From assembly GCA_000485475.1 (NCBI GenBank), contig AXYY01000060.1, positions 1 through 8,936 of the forward strand: a stretch of DNA of 8,936 nt, read 5' to 3'. The notes beneath the pieces were generated by a model, which saw only the letters and a program-made list of their open reading frames with translations, ran no database searches and was not told the origin of the DNA. Below are positions 1-8,168 of this stretch, piece after piece (position 1 is the stretch's first letter; each line of letters begins with the position of its first letter). The position numbers and the translations under genes are program-made. This DNA comes from Candidatus Ancillula trichonymphae ImTpAt (lineage in GTDB: Bacteria; Actinomycetota; Actinomycetes; Actinomycetales; Bifidobacteriaceae).

Positions 1-537
1 GTAGGTAACGGAACTATCAGCAGTTGCACCGCCCTTGTGCGCGTCTTCAGTCAGTAAATCTGCGAGTTCAACCTTCAACAACTCGTCATATTCCGCAGTT
101 GTGTTGCTCAGTATATTATTTACAACAGTGGAACATTTATCGCGCGGAGCCTTTGCAGAACCGTCGTCATTCTCGTTCTCGTTCGTGACACCCTCGTCAT
201 CTTCGCACGCATCTTTGTAATCAACATCAGCAGTCAGTCCAGACGCGTGAATTGCTTCAAGATATAACTTTTCTTCAAAAAGCGGATCCGGTTGTTTTGC
301 GAGTCCGTTAAGTAATCTGAAGTCGCCCAACCATCTTATTTGCCTTTGTAGACACGATGAGTCATGCTTGCGCCAACCGTCCACATAAGATGGATCATTC
401 TCCACAGTTGATTCACACTTCTCCTCGATAACAAAGTGCATAGTCAAGTCAACATCAGACACGTTCTCAGGGCGCAACCGCTCCTTCTTGTCGTAGTCAG
501 TTCCGTAAATGTTCAAGATGATATAACGCTTGTCATT
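1..537 (-). CDS. Open terminal fragment of the adhesin, divergent domain 10, runs off the left edge
   Basis: This frame is open from the break near 535 to the window edge (about 179 codons) and has no start codon of its own, so simple gene callers would miss it. It begins DKRYIILNIYGTDYDKKERL, a plausible divergent K-box strand, and continues DVDLTMHFVIEEKCESTVEN. The stretch FEEKLYLEAIHASGLTAD (about 285-230) is a possible weak E-box. A very acidic segment follows (CEDDEGVTNENENDDGSA), then CSTVVNNILSNTTAEYDELL. The join to domain 9 needs only a change in the AAA run at 535-537. Domain identity here is less certain than for domains 1-9. Confidence 0.55.
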
Positions 538-539
538 TC

Positions 540-1435
540 AAGAGGTCATCATCAACATCAACGTGCTCGTCGTCATTCGTGTCGTTGTAATGGAACCGCG
601 AGGAAATGAACGTATGCTCAATATTCTCCCAGATTATCTTACCAGGATAGCACGTTTCATCACCAGAAGCGCAAACCGCATAGTGCCCCAGACGGTATGT
701 TGCATTTGCAGCACCTTCCTGACTGGTAAATCCAGGCGTGAAGTGGATCAAGTAGAGTGTCATATCTTGTACATATTCAAGTGGCGCCTTAGTCTCTTGC
801 ATTAAGATACCAACCAGGCTTTAAGCCATCAAGTGCAACGAAGCCATGTGGTATATTCTTTGTGTCCATGCAATACTTGCTCTTCAGACTAGTCGTTGTC
901 CAGTAAGGTCCGAGCAATAGGCGTAACCATTGGAGTCCAGTGCATAATCATTAGCACTTTCCTCTCTACCAGAATATATATCACGATCTGAAAGTTTTCT
1001 ATCTGTTGTACTAGTTGGCGTTCCGCCCTCATCGCAGCGGTTTTCAGCACGGTAATGGAAGCAATACACTGCAACTGCACGATCTCCATACACCTCCGCA
1101 TAACTCTCTTGTCCTTACATTCAGGTAGTTCTTTGCTGCCTATTTTCGTATTCTCGAAGTCCTTCGTAAACTCCGGTTTAACGACTGAAGCAGCAGGAAT
1201 ATGGTCAACAATTGGCTTACTGCCATTCATCATTTCACGTCTAGTTGGAGTAACATCCCAGAAACTGAAGCGCACATTGTCAACCGCATGGCAACCAGTT
1301 GTTCCCGGAGTCAACCAGGTCGTGCCATCACCACCAGGATTTGTGGAAGCCGTGTTATCTACACCTCCAAGTTCATTAGGTGCTGGACAATACGCTTTAT
1401 CACGGTCTACTTTATAGAACGAGAAGTCAAACGGC
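540..1435 (-). other. CnaB/SpaA-like domain 9 (longer, possibly with an insert)
   Basis: The K-box KPFDFSFYKVDRDKA (about 1434-1390) is followed by CPAPNELGGVDNT, TTGCHAVDNVRFSFWDVTP and PAASVVKPEFTKDFENTK in one frame. A second frame from about 1110 reads YGDRAVAVYCFHYRAENRC. A third frame near 880-800 reads HGFVALDGLKPGWYL, and a fourth reads QETKAPLEYVQDMTLYLIHF (about 800-735). GLKPGWYL-QETKAPLEY is a textbook SpaA E-box. The distance from K-box to E-box is about 600 bases, larger than in the other domains, so an inserted subdomain is likely. The Asp-rich tail HVDVDDDLLK ends at a break near 535. Confidence 0.7.
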
Positions 1436-2075
1436 TTGGAGACATTTAGAATGTGGTATTCAAGCGTATTGCTTTCGGCATCCCAGCTGAATTTCTGACC
1501 GCGGTTGAACGCCCACTTATTGTCCTCAGCGTTCCTGGATTCTGCATCCGTTAGTGGCCCAATTTCACGAACTTCACAGGCCAGCCTCCTGATCAGGTGC
1601 AGAGTCAGTTGGTACACAACCTTCAATCTTATAGTTCTGATCATACGTTGTTTTACTGTTATCTTCAAGCGCACCACCAGTGAAGTACAACAACTTCGGC
1701 AAGGTCGCACCGTTAACAGTTGTGAACGAGAGCAAGTAGAATGCATTCTGTACTGGTTTCAAATACCCTTATGGAACCGGCTTCCCGTCAGAAGTATCTT
1801 CAACTAGATAATACACTTGAGTTGTTGAGAACTGAAGTTTACCGGGATCGATGAGACACCGTGTTCATCAGCCTTATATCCTTGATTATCACCATATGGC
1901 GTACCGTTGCAGTCACTTATCTTCGCTGGCTCATTAGAAGTACACTTGAAAATATCAAATACTGGTTGATCCAAGCTTACTTGCACACCATCGCTGTTGA
2001 TATATGCAGGAAGTGTGGCCGTCCAGTCTCCGAGTCAACCTTCTTCAGGTGGAGTTTAACGATCTTTTCAGGATT
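1435..2075 (-). other. CnaB/SpaA-like domain 8
   Basis: The K-box IVKLHLKKVDS is at about 2063-2035. After a break near 2030 come WTATLPAYINSDGVQVSLD, FDIFKCTSNEPAKISDC and NQGYKADEHGVSSIPVNF. In the next frame the E-box VYYLVEDTSDGKPVP is followed by a TAA at 1769-1771 and then GYLKPVQNAFYLLSFTTVN. The family pattern Pro-x-Gly-Tyr puts the stop at a tolerant position. The end strand LPKLLYFTGGALEDNSKT precedes a break near 1570. Confidence 0.75.
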
Positions 2076-2767
2076 CTTGAAGTGACCAAGTTCCCAAGAT
2101 TCACGGTGTTGAACTTATCAGCATTGCTCAGAGTAACTTTTCCTGCAGTCCAACCTCCACCCTCACCCGCATCAGGAAGAATTTGGTTGTTCGTTAGTTT
2201 CACACCAGGATAACTAGTATCAAGTTCCTGCGGATACTTTATTATTTCAGGATCACTATCAGGAACTGTTGCAAGTTTTGTCAAGTTAGTCAAGTAAACA
2301 TGTCCAGTGGATTCAACAGCAGAATAAACATCATCTCGAAGACTTACCAGCCACTTCTCCATGCTCGGAGCATACTTCCCGTCTTTGATTCCTTTTGTCT
2401 CTACAAGCACATAATCGCCTGCAATTAACTTCTCAAAGTAGACTTTTCTGTTGGGGTCAGAAACTGCAGTTGGGTGAGAGCCATCGACGTATTCAATGCA
2501 ACAACTGCTCTCTTTATCTGCCTGAGTGTCGCCATCAGTAATCTTCAGGTAGCCATCAACCACACAATCATTATCACTCGCTATGCCCGCAATCTTCTTC
2601 AACTCAAATGTCATGCCTTGAATTGTCAGGGTCGAATCATCACGCTCATCAGCCTTGTCGAAGTCAAGTGTGAATGCGCGGTAGTGGTTCGGAATCTCGA
2701 TGCCGATCAGTCCAGGAGTGTCAGGCAAAACTGGACTCGAGCGATACTGAACAAGTTTTCGCAGCAA
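2045..2767 (-). CDS. CnaB/SpaA-like domain 7, longest clean open fragment of the adhesin
   Basis: This fragment of about 240 codons holds a whole domain in one frame, which makes it the best place to judge the fold. The apparent ATG near 2767 is internal to the ancestral gene. The linker GIEIPNHYR leads to the K-box AFTLDFDKADERD (about 2680-2640), then GMTFELKKIAG, a disulfide-sized cysteine cluster (DCVVDG and SSCCIEYVDG), and KVYFEKLIAGDYVLVETKG, the E-box with Glu in VET (about 2400). Then follow KYAPSMEKWLVSLRDD and a closing region with GVKLTNNQILPDAGEGGGW. Frame is lost near 2080, where LGNL should continue into GHFKNPEKIVKLHLKKVDS, the start of domain 8. Confidence 0.75.
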   Translation of the reverse strand: MLRKLVQYRSSPVLPDTPGLIGIEIPNHYRAFTLDFDKADERDDSTLTIQGMTFELKKIAGIASDNDCVVDGYLKITDGDTQADKESSCCIEYVDGSHPTAVSDPNRKVYFEKLIAGDYVLVETKGIKDGKYAPSMEKWLVSLRDDVYSAVESTGHVYLTNLTKLATVPDSDPEIIKYPQELDTSYPGVKLTNNQILPDAGEGGGWTAGKVTLSNADKFNTVNLGNLVTSRILKRSLNST

Positions 2768-3249
2768 CCTCGCTGATGGTGATAGCAGTTACTTGCTGTA
2801 GGTTCATCTTGCTCAAATGGAGCACCTGACCTAAAAGGAGTGTTGAAACTGTAATCTTTGAAGCTGCCCCAACAACACTTATCCATCTGGTTGTTGTTCA
2901 TCAAAGCAGTAGACTGACCGCTATTGTGCCACGTAATCACTGGATAATAGTGCTCTGGTCCTTGTCTTCTTAAGTTACTGGAAAGTAATCTCCAAGTAGC
3001 CCTCAAACTTGAGGTAGCCCTTAGGTGCACGATTTTCAGTAACGCGGTAGATTTTGTCAACATCAAGCACAGGTGCAGACGTAGATCACGCAACAGTTCC
3101 ATCTTGCTGCATAGTTCCAGTTGCTAATGTTTCCTCAACTGCTACATTATCCTTATACTGCGAACCGCAAACTCCGCACAACCAGTACCACCACCAGCAG
3201 GAATTCTGCTCAAGTCTTCCGCAACCTTGAAGAGTTACAGTTTATACTG
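2690..3249 (-). other. CnaB/SpaA-like domain 6, with two nonsense codons
   Basis: After GGVFDLSNKNGRSDGVVF comes the K-box KQYKL-stop-LFKVAED. The stop TAA at 3235-3237 sits where domain 1 has Gln (YKLQLTKV), so a single CAA-to-TAA change explains it. A second frame gives CGVCGSQYKDNVAVEETLA and TMQQDGTVA, a TGA at 3086-3088, then the E-box DKIYRVTENRAPKGYLKF and EGYLEITF (about 3060-2980). The C-terminal part reads EHYYPVITWHNSGQSTAL and DKCCWGSFKDYSFNTPF, ending in a Cys-rich segment before domain 7. Confidence 0.75.
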
Positions 3250-3705
3250 CTTCATGTTCGTGAATACAACTCCATCAGACCTTCCATTTTTGTTGCTCAA
3301 GTCAAACACTCCACCGGTGTTGCGCACATAACTACCAGCAAAAACTACTAGTGAGAGTCTATAGCCATCGCCCTCTTTTTCGCAAATGCAACTTCAGCTA
3401 TAACCTGTCTTGCATCGTTGTAATCTGGATGTATCCGCACCACAAACAACTTGCTGTTCTTCATATATCCAGGTGCAGAACTGACTTCTTCAACTAGATG
3501 ATAGCCCTCACCAAGTCTCTTTCAACCGTCACAAAACCACCATTTTCACTAGTATATTCTGCAGGCGTCGCGCTCCCTCAACCGTAAAATTACCATCTGC
3601 ATCAGGTTCGCTGATGGAATTAACCCTGAATTTCGCACCGTTAAGTCCGTCCATATCCGTGTTCTGTATTCTTCTTGAACTTGATTGTATAAGTCTCAGC
3701 TTTGT
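3245..3705 (-). other. CnaB/SpaA-like domain 5
   Basis: The K-box AETYTIKFKK (3671-3700) is followed after a break by TDMDGLNGAKFRVNSI. Then ATPAEYTSENGGFVTVE and, in a third frame, the E-box GEGYHLVEEVSSAPGYMKN at about 3515-3455. The end strand reads KLFVVRIHPDYNDARQVIAE. Three frames are needed for one domain of about 150 residues. Confidence 0.7.
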
Positions 3706-4285
3706 TCGGAGCTTGCAGCGTAAAGAGCGAACTTGAACCAACTGAATGCACACACCACACAACTCTCCTCTCCATGCCTTCAACAGGGTGATTTGTTGCG
3801 CCCGCACCACACACACCCTGAGCCTGAGTAGCAGTTATCGCAAAGAGATTCATCAGTATCTGATTCATTAGAACTTGCAAAAATATTCGTCTTATAGGAC
3901 AAGCTCACCTGCATCATTTTCACTCTTGTGATAACTGAAGTTCACGAATATGTTATATCCTTCAGTAGTGAAGTACAGCAAGTAGAAACTTTTAAGTTGC
4001 TCGTATTCGAGAGGTGCAGATTTCTCAGTTATCTTATATACACCTGTGCCCAAATACTCCAGACTCGCATCGTCCAGAATATTCACGTTACCATTAGAAT
4101 AGTTTCCTTAGTTCACGTCTTCGTCGGTTCGCCAACAGGCATATTATTTTTCCCGCCACGACTCGTATAAAATACTTAACCTCGACTTCGCTGGACGCCT
4201 AGAAGCTTGTTCATACCCGATTAGATCAACCAAATCACCATCCTTATTTACAGAATACTTGCAATCTTGAATCTGTAAGTCAGCT
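3705..4285 (-). other. CnaB/SpaA-like domain 4
   Basis: The K-box YRFKI/CKYSVNKDG sits at about 4277-4240, with a break in the middle. Several breaks follow near 4195, 4155 and 4120, and a probable in-frame TAA at 4108-4110. The E-box GVYKITEKSAPLEYEQL (about 4050-4000) is very clear and runs into SFYLLYFTTEGYNIFVNF. The stretch 3890-3710 is ambiguous between frames; one frame reads VVWCVHSVGSSSLFTLQAP and resembles the end of the neighbouring domain. Confidence 0.65.
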
Positions 4286-4805
4286 TATTCAAGAATACGC
4301 GCTCAATACCGTCAGCATTGTCTGGGAATTTAGCAGAATTACTATTGCCAGCATTAGTGCAGCCGGTGTTTTCAGCGCACAAGTGAGTACCACTCGTCTT
4401 CGGATATGCGCGCGAGTCGCTGTAGTTGCTGGTGTCAAGTTTAATGCCATTCTCACCATCAAGTGCTACATATGACACATCAACCATTGGAATCTTCTCT
4501 CCTGAGTTTCCAGTGCTCTTGCCCTCGTAGTAGAAGTGCAAAATGCGCACAGGAGGGTGCAAGGCGTCGAACTCTGGTAGTGAGTATCCACTAGGAACCT
4601 GCGTCTCCTTCAGGGTATACTAGCCAGCATACACCTGTGAAAGTGCACCCTTCCATCTTCGCCAGATTTCGCCTGCTTACTTATTCCGCCAGTTTTCGGG
4701 TGTACTGCCGTCGTCGGATCACCCCCAAGTTCATCAAGGCTGAAAACTGCACCTGGCAGAGGAGTACCGACGCCATACTTGGTGAAAGTTAGATCAAATG
4801 GCGTT
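4285..4805 (-). other. CnaB/SpaA-like domain 3
   Basis: The K-box FDLTFTKYG (lysine codon 4778-4780) is followed by TPLPGAVFSLDELGGD. Then come EDGRVHF, a frame break near 4640, and the E-box YTLKETQVPSGYSLPEFD at about 4619-4567. A TAG at 4620-4622 interrupts this E-box exactly where family members have a residue between Gly and Tyr. Downstream it reads VRILHFYYEGKSTGNSGEK and HLCAENTGCTNAGN, with a cysteine pair. Confidence 0.75.
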
Positions 4806-5275
4806 GGCTTATTCGGGAACGGTATACGAATTGTGTTGACGCCAACTTTCGAGTATACACACCAATCAGGATTGCTGAAATTAAACGCATTGTCTTTCTC
4901 TTCTTCCTGTTTTGCCACTACCGTACATTTACCAGATGCAGTGCAAAATACTGCAGAGTTGGTACGTAATCAGCACTAGAAGCACTAAAGGACAAAATAA
5001 AGTAACCCTCTAGTTTCAAATAATTATTTGGTGCTCTCGTCTCCTCAATTTTGCAGCGCTTGCTGATGTCCTTAATCTCATGAAGTTGTGACTTTCCAGT
5101 TGCTCCATCGGTGGTGGTCTTAGCGTTCGGAAAACTTGCGCAAACATCATTAGAACTGTGCTCACCTCGCAGATCTTGAAGTCAGCTTTATGCTCTCCTA
5201 AAGCAGCATTACCTGTTTCTATGCTGACACCATCACTTCTTGTCCTGTATACTTAATCACCTGCAGTTTCAAAAC
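4805..5275 (-). other. CnaB/SpaA-like domain 2
   Basis: The K-box is LKLQVIKYTG at about 5270-5240. After frame breaks near 5225 and 5165, a long open stretch (about 5150-4920, with no start codon of its own) reads TTTDGATGKSQLHEIKD and then the E-box CKIEETRAPNNYLKLEGYF with its glutamates at 5041-5046. Then follow ILSFSASSADYVPTLQYF and CTASGKCTVVAK across one more break near 4935. The 'TDGxTG' turn plus 'xIEETxAPxxY' is diagnostic of the SpaA/CnaB family. Confidence 0.75.
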
Positions 5276-5665
5276 TGGTGGATCCTCAATCTTGTTGTTT
5301 GTGTTTGTGCTCGTAGTTGAAACATGACTGTTGTTGTTATCACTTCGATCGTAATACAGCGGTGCACCATCAGCAGCAGAATCGGCGGCGCCTGGAATAG
5401 TGATGGCCACGCCATTCGTGAAGTTATCAGCTACTGCTGCTTTAACTTCATGCAACTTGTAGCTGCCCGCTGGTTGGTACGCCCACAAAAGTACACTTAC
5501 CGTCCTTTCAGACGTACACTCGTAGGTGAACGTAGAATCTGGACTCGTGCAGGGTACTCGCCATGACTTGGCTCGCCACCAGTCTGCGAGATCAGTGCAA
5601 ACTTCGCTCCGGGTAATGCGAAATCTACCTGGTTCACCTTCGTGAGCTGTAACTTATACGTAGTC
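5240..5665 (-). other. CnaB/SpaA-like domain 1
   Basis: It is preceded by GIVTFDFGDVDDKDVPGST (about 5755-5700). The K-box TYKLQLTKVNQVDF is followed by LPGAKFAL, the usual 'xLxGAxFxL' of SpaA domains; the candidate isopeptide lysine codon is 5638-5640. The E-box AYQPAGSYKLHEVKAA has its glutamate at 5447-5449. A frame break lies near 5540 between GEYPAR and STFTYECTSE. The domain closes with a Thr/Asn/Ser-rich stretch (HVSTTSTNTNNKIEDPPV). Confidence 0.75.
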
Positions 5666-5859
5666 CTCTTTTGTCCACGAAGACCTTTTCAACAGTACTT
5701 CCAGGTACATCTTTATCATCAACATCACCGAAATCAAACGTAACAATGCCCTTTGCGTTTTCACCCGTATTATTATATACTCCTTCTCGCTTTTCCACAC
5801 CGGTTTATATCACCAGTAGTAGTGTTCTTGTCCTGAATTTCCGGCTTCAAGGATCAGAG

Positions 5860-7204
5860 TCTATCCAAGTCATTGTCGTAGCGGTGCTCAGATCTCGGAA
5901 TGTTCTTCCCACTAGTGCTGGGCCCTCCTGGTGCGTCTTCATCATTCTCATACTGAATATCTTTATGCGTCATCTCCTTGATTGAGGACACTGTCTTGAC
6001 AGGATACGCTGTGTGTGGCTTGGGGAAGAGACTAGCAGATGCAACTGAGTTGAGTGTGTGCTTTTGATGCACTAATTCTGAACGCATATTTAGTGCCATG
6101 AAGTAGGAAAGATACACCAGAATCCGCATAATCAGCTGAACCGATGTTGTCCAAGAAATTAGCACCGCCTAAACCTCCCTGGTCTGTATTTGCCCATATG
6201 CGTAAAATGTTCCATTCGCAAGTTTTCCAAAATACGTCTCACCTCCCTATGCATTACAGGCTCCAGTTGTAATTTAGTGGTCATACCAACAGGACAAGCT
6301 TCTTGACCATTATAACAAATAGAGGAAGAATTAGCAAGAATCGCTTCATTGTACATGACTGGCAGTCTCCCACTACTGTCAGGCGTTCCCTTCTGATTAA
6401 GCTCAGCGGCAAATTCCACCTGATCGAGACCACACCGGTTGAGCGGTTCAATGAGAAAACGAGATAACTGAACCATATTTGTTCGCATCAATGATGTTGC
6501 CATTAACTGTATTGTTAAACTCAACTGGCAAACCAGCCGCCCCATCCATGCGGTCTTCGAATCATCTTGACCTAGAACGTATTTGTGAAAGAATTCAATA
6601 TTAAAGTCAAAAGAAGAAATATTCTGGTAGAAAAAACCAGAGAACAAGTTATTCGAAAACTGAATAGCAGGGCGATTTTCTCCGGCATCCCTGGCCCAGT
6701 CTGGTGCGAGTCCAGGCAGAATATTAGAAATTGTTACCCTTGCAGAAAGCGTGAAGGGTTGTTGTGCCTGCTCTGATTCATGATGGAATACGAACCAACA
6801 TTGTCATATTCAACTGTAATCTTCTCGTTCTCCCATTTTGAACAAGAATCAACAATCCCTGAAATGCAGTATTTTATAGGTGTAAGATCCGCATTACTAC
6901 TACCAGATGGTAAATCATTTTGATTCATCGCCGGAAACACAACAGATGCCATAGACGAGTTAGGTCTGTAATACATGTAGGGCGTCTGGCGGAAGTTGTT
7001 CGCATACATACCTTGAGACCATCATGACCCCCAGCAACCATCACACTATGTATACCATCAGGCAGTGTTGCTGTACAGCTAGGACCACTAACTCCGACAT
7101 CATCTGAACCATACTACCGTGATGAGGCAAGCGAAGAAGAACGATAACATTGTCAGATGCTGCTAAAGGTTTAGAAGCATCTTTGAAGTTCTGCACGTAA
7201 TATA
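5860..7204 (-). pseudogene. Remainder of the adhesin head region, broken in about ten places
   Basis: Reading across frames, the head continues as YYVQNFKDASKPLAASDNVI, GSDDVGVSGPSCTATLPDG, YANNFRQTPYMYYRPN (near 7000), then PFTLSARVTISNILPGLAP (near 6740), NRPAIQFSNNLFSGFFYQN (near 6660), LPVEFNNTVNGNIIDANKY (near 6510), YFGKLANGTFYAYGQIQ (near 6220) and VSFLLHGTKYAFRISASK (near 6090). The alternating hydrophobic pattern and many Tyr, Phe and Asn residues suggest beta-rich extracellular folds. Cysteine pairs appear at CISGIVDSC and ICYNGQEACPVG. Every junction keeps sensible protein on both sides. No catalytic motif, von Willebrand A-type metal site or thioester signature is evident. It ends in a charged linker (about 5980-5860) leading to the repeat stalk. 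The family is unknown to me. Confidence 0.6.
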
Positions 7205-7798
7205 TCAGCGCTCCAAACTGACCGTTACAGAGTTATTCTGCGACTTCCTGTACGAGCCAGAGCTGCCATTCCAACCATCATAAGAAGAACAACCAGTAGA
7301 TGGAGTGACAGGTTTTTTGACTCCATCTCCGAAAGCAATGGGTTTACCTTGCACGTCGTTCACAAATTTTTTCGCTTCATAATGGTTACTATTCCACTCC
7401 GTTTCAGCAAATACACCGGACTGACTTTTTGCATTTAGATCTCGTCCTAGACCGTCAATACCACTACTAAGTGTGCCATCAGGGTTTCCACCTAGTTTCC
7501 AGTTGTTCTGCCCGTCTGCAAGTTTTTCGTTTATGCCTTCGATTGCACCAAAAGCGGTTTTAACAGCCATATTTGCATAACTTGACGCAGAAAATGAGTA
7601 ACTTTCAATGTGATCTGAGCAATCTTTAGAGTCCGCGTTTAGAGGGATTTTTATTCCTTCATAGTTTGCTGGTTTTGTCTGTCCCACGCCTTTATACATG
7701 CCTTCTTTATCATAATCGGGTGGCACCCCAGGTAGGTCGTCTGTCTCATCTTTGATCACGTCTCTGTTAACATTACCGCAAAATAGTAATGGAATCAA
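7205..7798 (-). CDS. Open fragment of the adhesin N-terminal head
   Basis: This is one of the longest unbroken pieces of the giant gene, about 190 codons. Its apparent start is an artefact: the protein enters from the previous frame (ALVDFKDFDSITI) near the T run at 7785. The sequence is hydrophilic and rich in Gly, Asn, Asp and Ser, with NVNRDVIKDETDDLPGV near its start and AFGAIEGINEKLADGQNNW in the middle, and cysteines at DSKDCSD and TGCSSYDG. It leaves frame at about 7208, where VTVSLE should run on into ALIYYVQNFKDASKPL after an apparent loss of one G. I recognise no family. In large CnaB-stalk proteins the segment between leader and repeats is usually the ligand-binding head, so that is the inferred role. 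Confidence 0.6.
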   Translation of the reverse strand: MIPLLFCGNVNRDVIKDETDDLPGVPPDYDKEGMYKGVGQTKPANYEGIKIPLNADSKDCSDHIESYSFSASSYANMAVKTAFGAIEGINEKLADGQNNWKLGGNPDGTLSSGIDGLGRDLNAKSQSGVFAETEWNSNHYEAKKFVNDVQGKPIAFGDGVKKPVTPSTGCSSYDGWNGSSGSYRKSQNNSVTVSLER

Positions 7799-7884
7799 AA
7801 TCTTTAAAATCTACAAGTGCGTGCTTGGTCTTTGCATTGTAATAAATTGTCTCGCCAGATGCTCAGCCGTTACCACCACACTAT

Positions 7885-8121
7885 ACCCTGCGCAACCGAC
7901 CCCAGTGTTATGTATACGAACACAGAGATCGTAACAAGTGCAAAAACAGCAAAAGTTGTTGTTAAAGTTCGGTGACTTCTGAAGGATAGATCATCCACTT
8001 GTTCTTGGAACTTCCAGTACCGCCCGCATGAGAATTGCGAGTTCTAGCCCTTCGAACACACCCTTTTCCTGCGCATCGCCTCTGGATGCACCCCCCGAAA
8101 CCCAGACTTAAGGTTTTCCAT
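7885..8121 (-). other. Signal peptide: basic N-region plus export helix
   Basis: The first residues are MENLKSGFRG. A hydrophobic helix, TLTTTFAVFALVTISVF followed by VYITLGSVAQG, spans about 7968-7885, and SVA|QG (near 7891) is a good signal-peptidase site. An N-region of about 50 residues before the helix fits the long leaders of large sortase-dependent proteins. Two readings connect start and helix. The starting frame itself runs on into the helix, interrupted only by a TAG at 8044-8046. The alternative shifts frame at the six-base C tract 8091-8096 and back near 7975, giving an Arg/Gly/Ser-rich stretch (RRARTRNSHAGGTGSSKNK). I cannot tell which is ancestral. After the helix the protein continues as YSVVVTAEHLA and then SGETIYYNAKTKHALVDF, each in a new frame. 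Confidence 0.7.
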
Positions 8122-8130
8122 AACGAAAAG

Positions 8131-8136
8131 CTCCCC
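8131..8136 (-). promoter_or_regulatory. Ribosome binding site deciding the adhesin start
   Basis: GGGGAG on the minus strand (8136-8131) lies nine bases before the ATG at 8121-8119. It selects this ATG over the longer upstream open frame, which would begin inside the promoter at 8174. Confidence 0.75.
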
Positions 8137-8145
8137 ACGCCAATA

Positions 8146-8151
8146 ATTATA
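8146..8151 (-). promoter_or_regulatory. -10 box of the adhesin promoter
   Basis: TATAAT reads on the minus strand from 8151 to 8146, exactly 17 bases after TTGACA. Both hexamers and the spacing are the textbook optimum for the primary sigma factor, so strong constitutive transcription is expected. Transcription should start near 8138-8140, leaving an untranslated leader of only about 17-20 bases. Confidence 0.85.
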
Positions 8152-8168
8152 ACACAACATTTTGATTT

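Larger units (their letters stand above)
1..8121 (-). pseudogene. Giant CnaB/SpaA-type surface adhesin or pilin-like protein, multiply frameshifted, 3' end outside window
   Basis: This is an exported, probably cell-wall-anchored multidomain protein; the role as adhesin or pilus subunit is inferred from its architecture. The start is ATG at 8119-8121, preceded by GGGGAG and a consensus promoter. Reading across frames gives a basic leader, a hydrophobic signal helix, a head of about 650 residues and about ten tandem beta-sandwich domains. The domains carry SpaA/CnaB hallmarks: A-strand motifs such as YKLQLTKV and FDLTFTKY, and E-boxes such as YRVTENRAPKGY, YKITEKSAPLEY and GLKPGWY followed by QETKAPLEY. 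The coding frame changes about forty times, on average every 200 bases, and in-frame stops remain at 4620-4622, 3235-3237, 3086-3088, 1769-1771 and probably 4108-4110. Protein-level continuity across most breaks shows one ancestral gene rather than many small ones. It is either a decayed gene or an indel-rich consensus. A C-terminal LPxTG-like anchor would lie beyond position 1. Confidence 0.85.

Noticed and set aside
1055..1417. Plus-strand open frame of 120 codons, and similar ones throughout 35-7934
   Set aside because: They lie antisense to minus-strand stretches with clear CnaB motifs, have no ribosome binding sites and show no recognisable protein character; they are shadows.
1..8121. 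Stop-codon reassignment (alternative genetic code)
   Set aside because: TAA, TAG and TGA all occur in-frame, and indel-type breaks are far more numerous, so no single reassigned codon explains the gene.
1..8121. Programmed ribosomal frameshifting
   Set aside because: There are about forty breaks with no shared slippery heptamer, and both shift directions appear to be needed.
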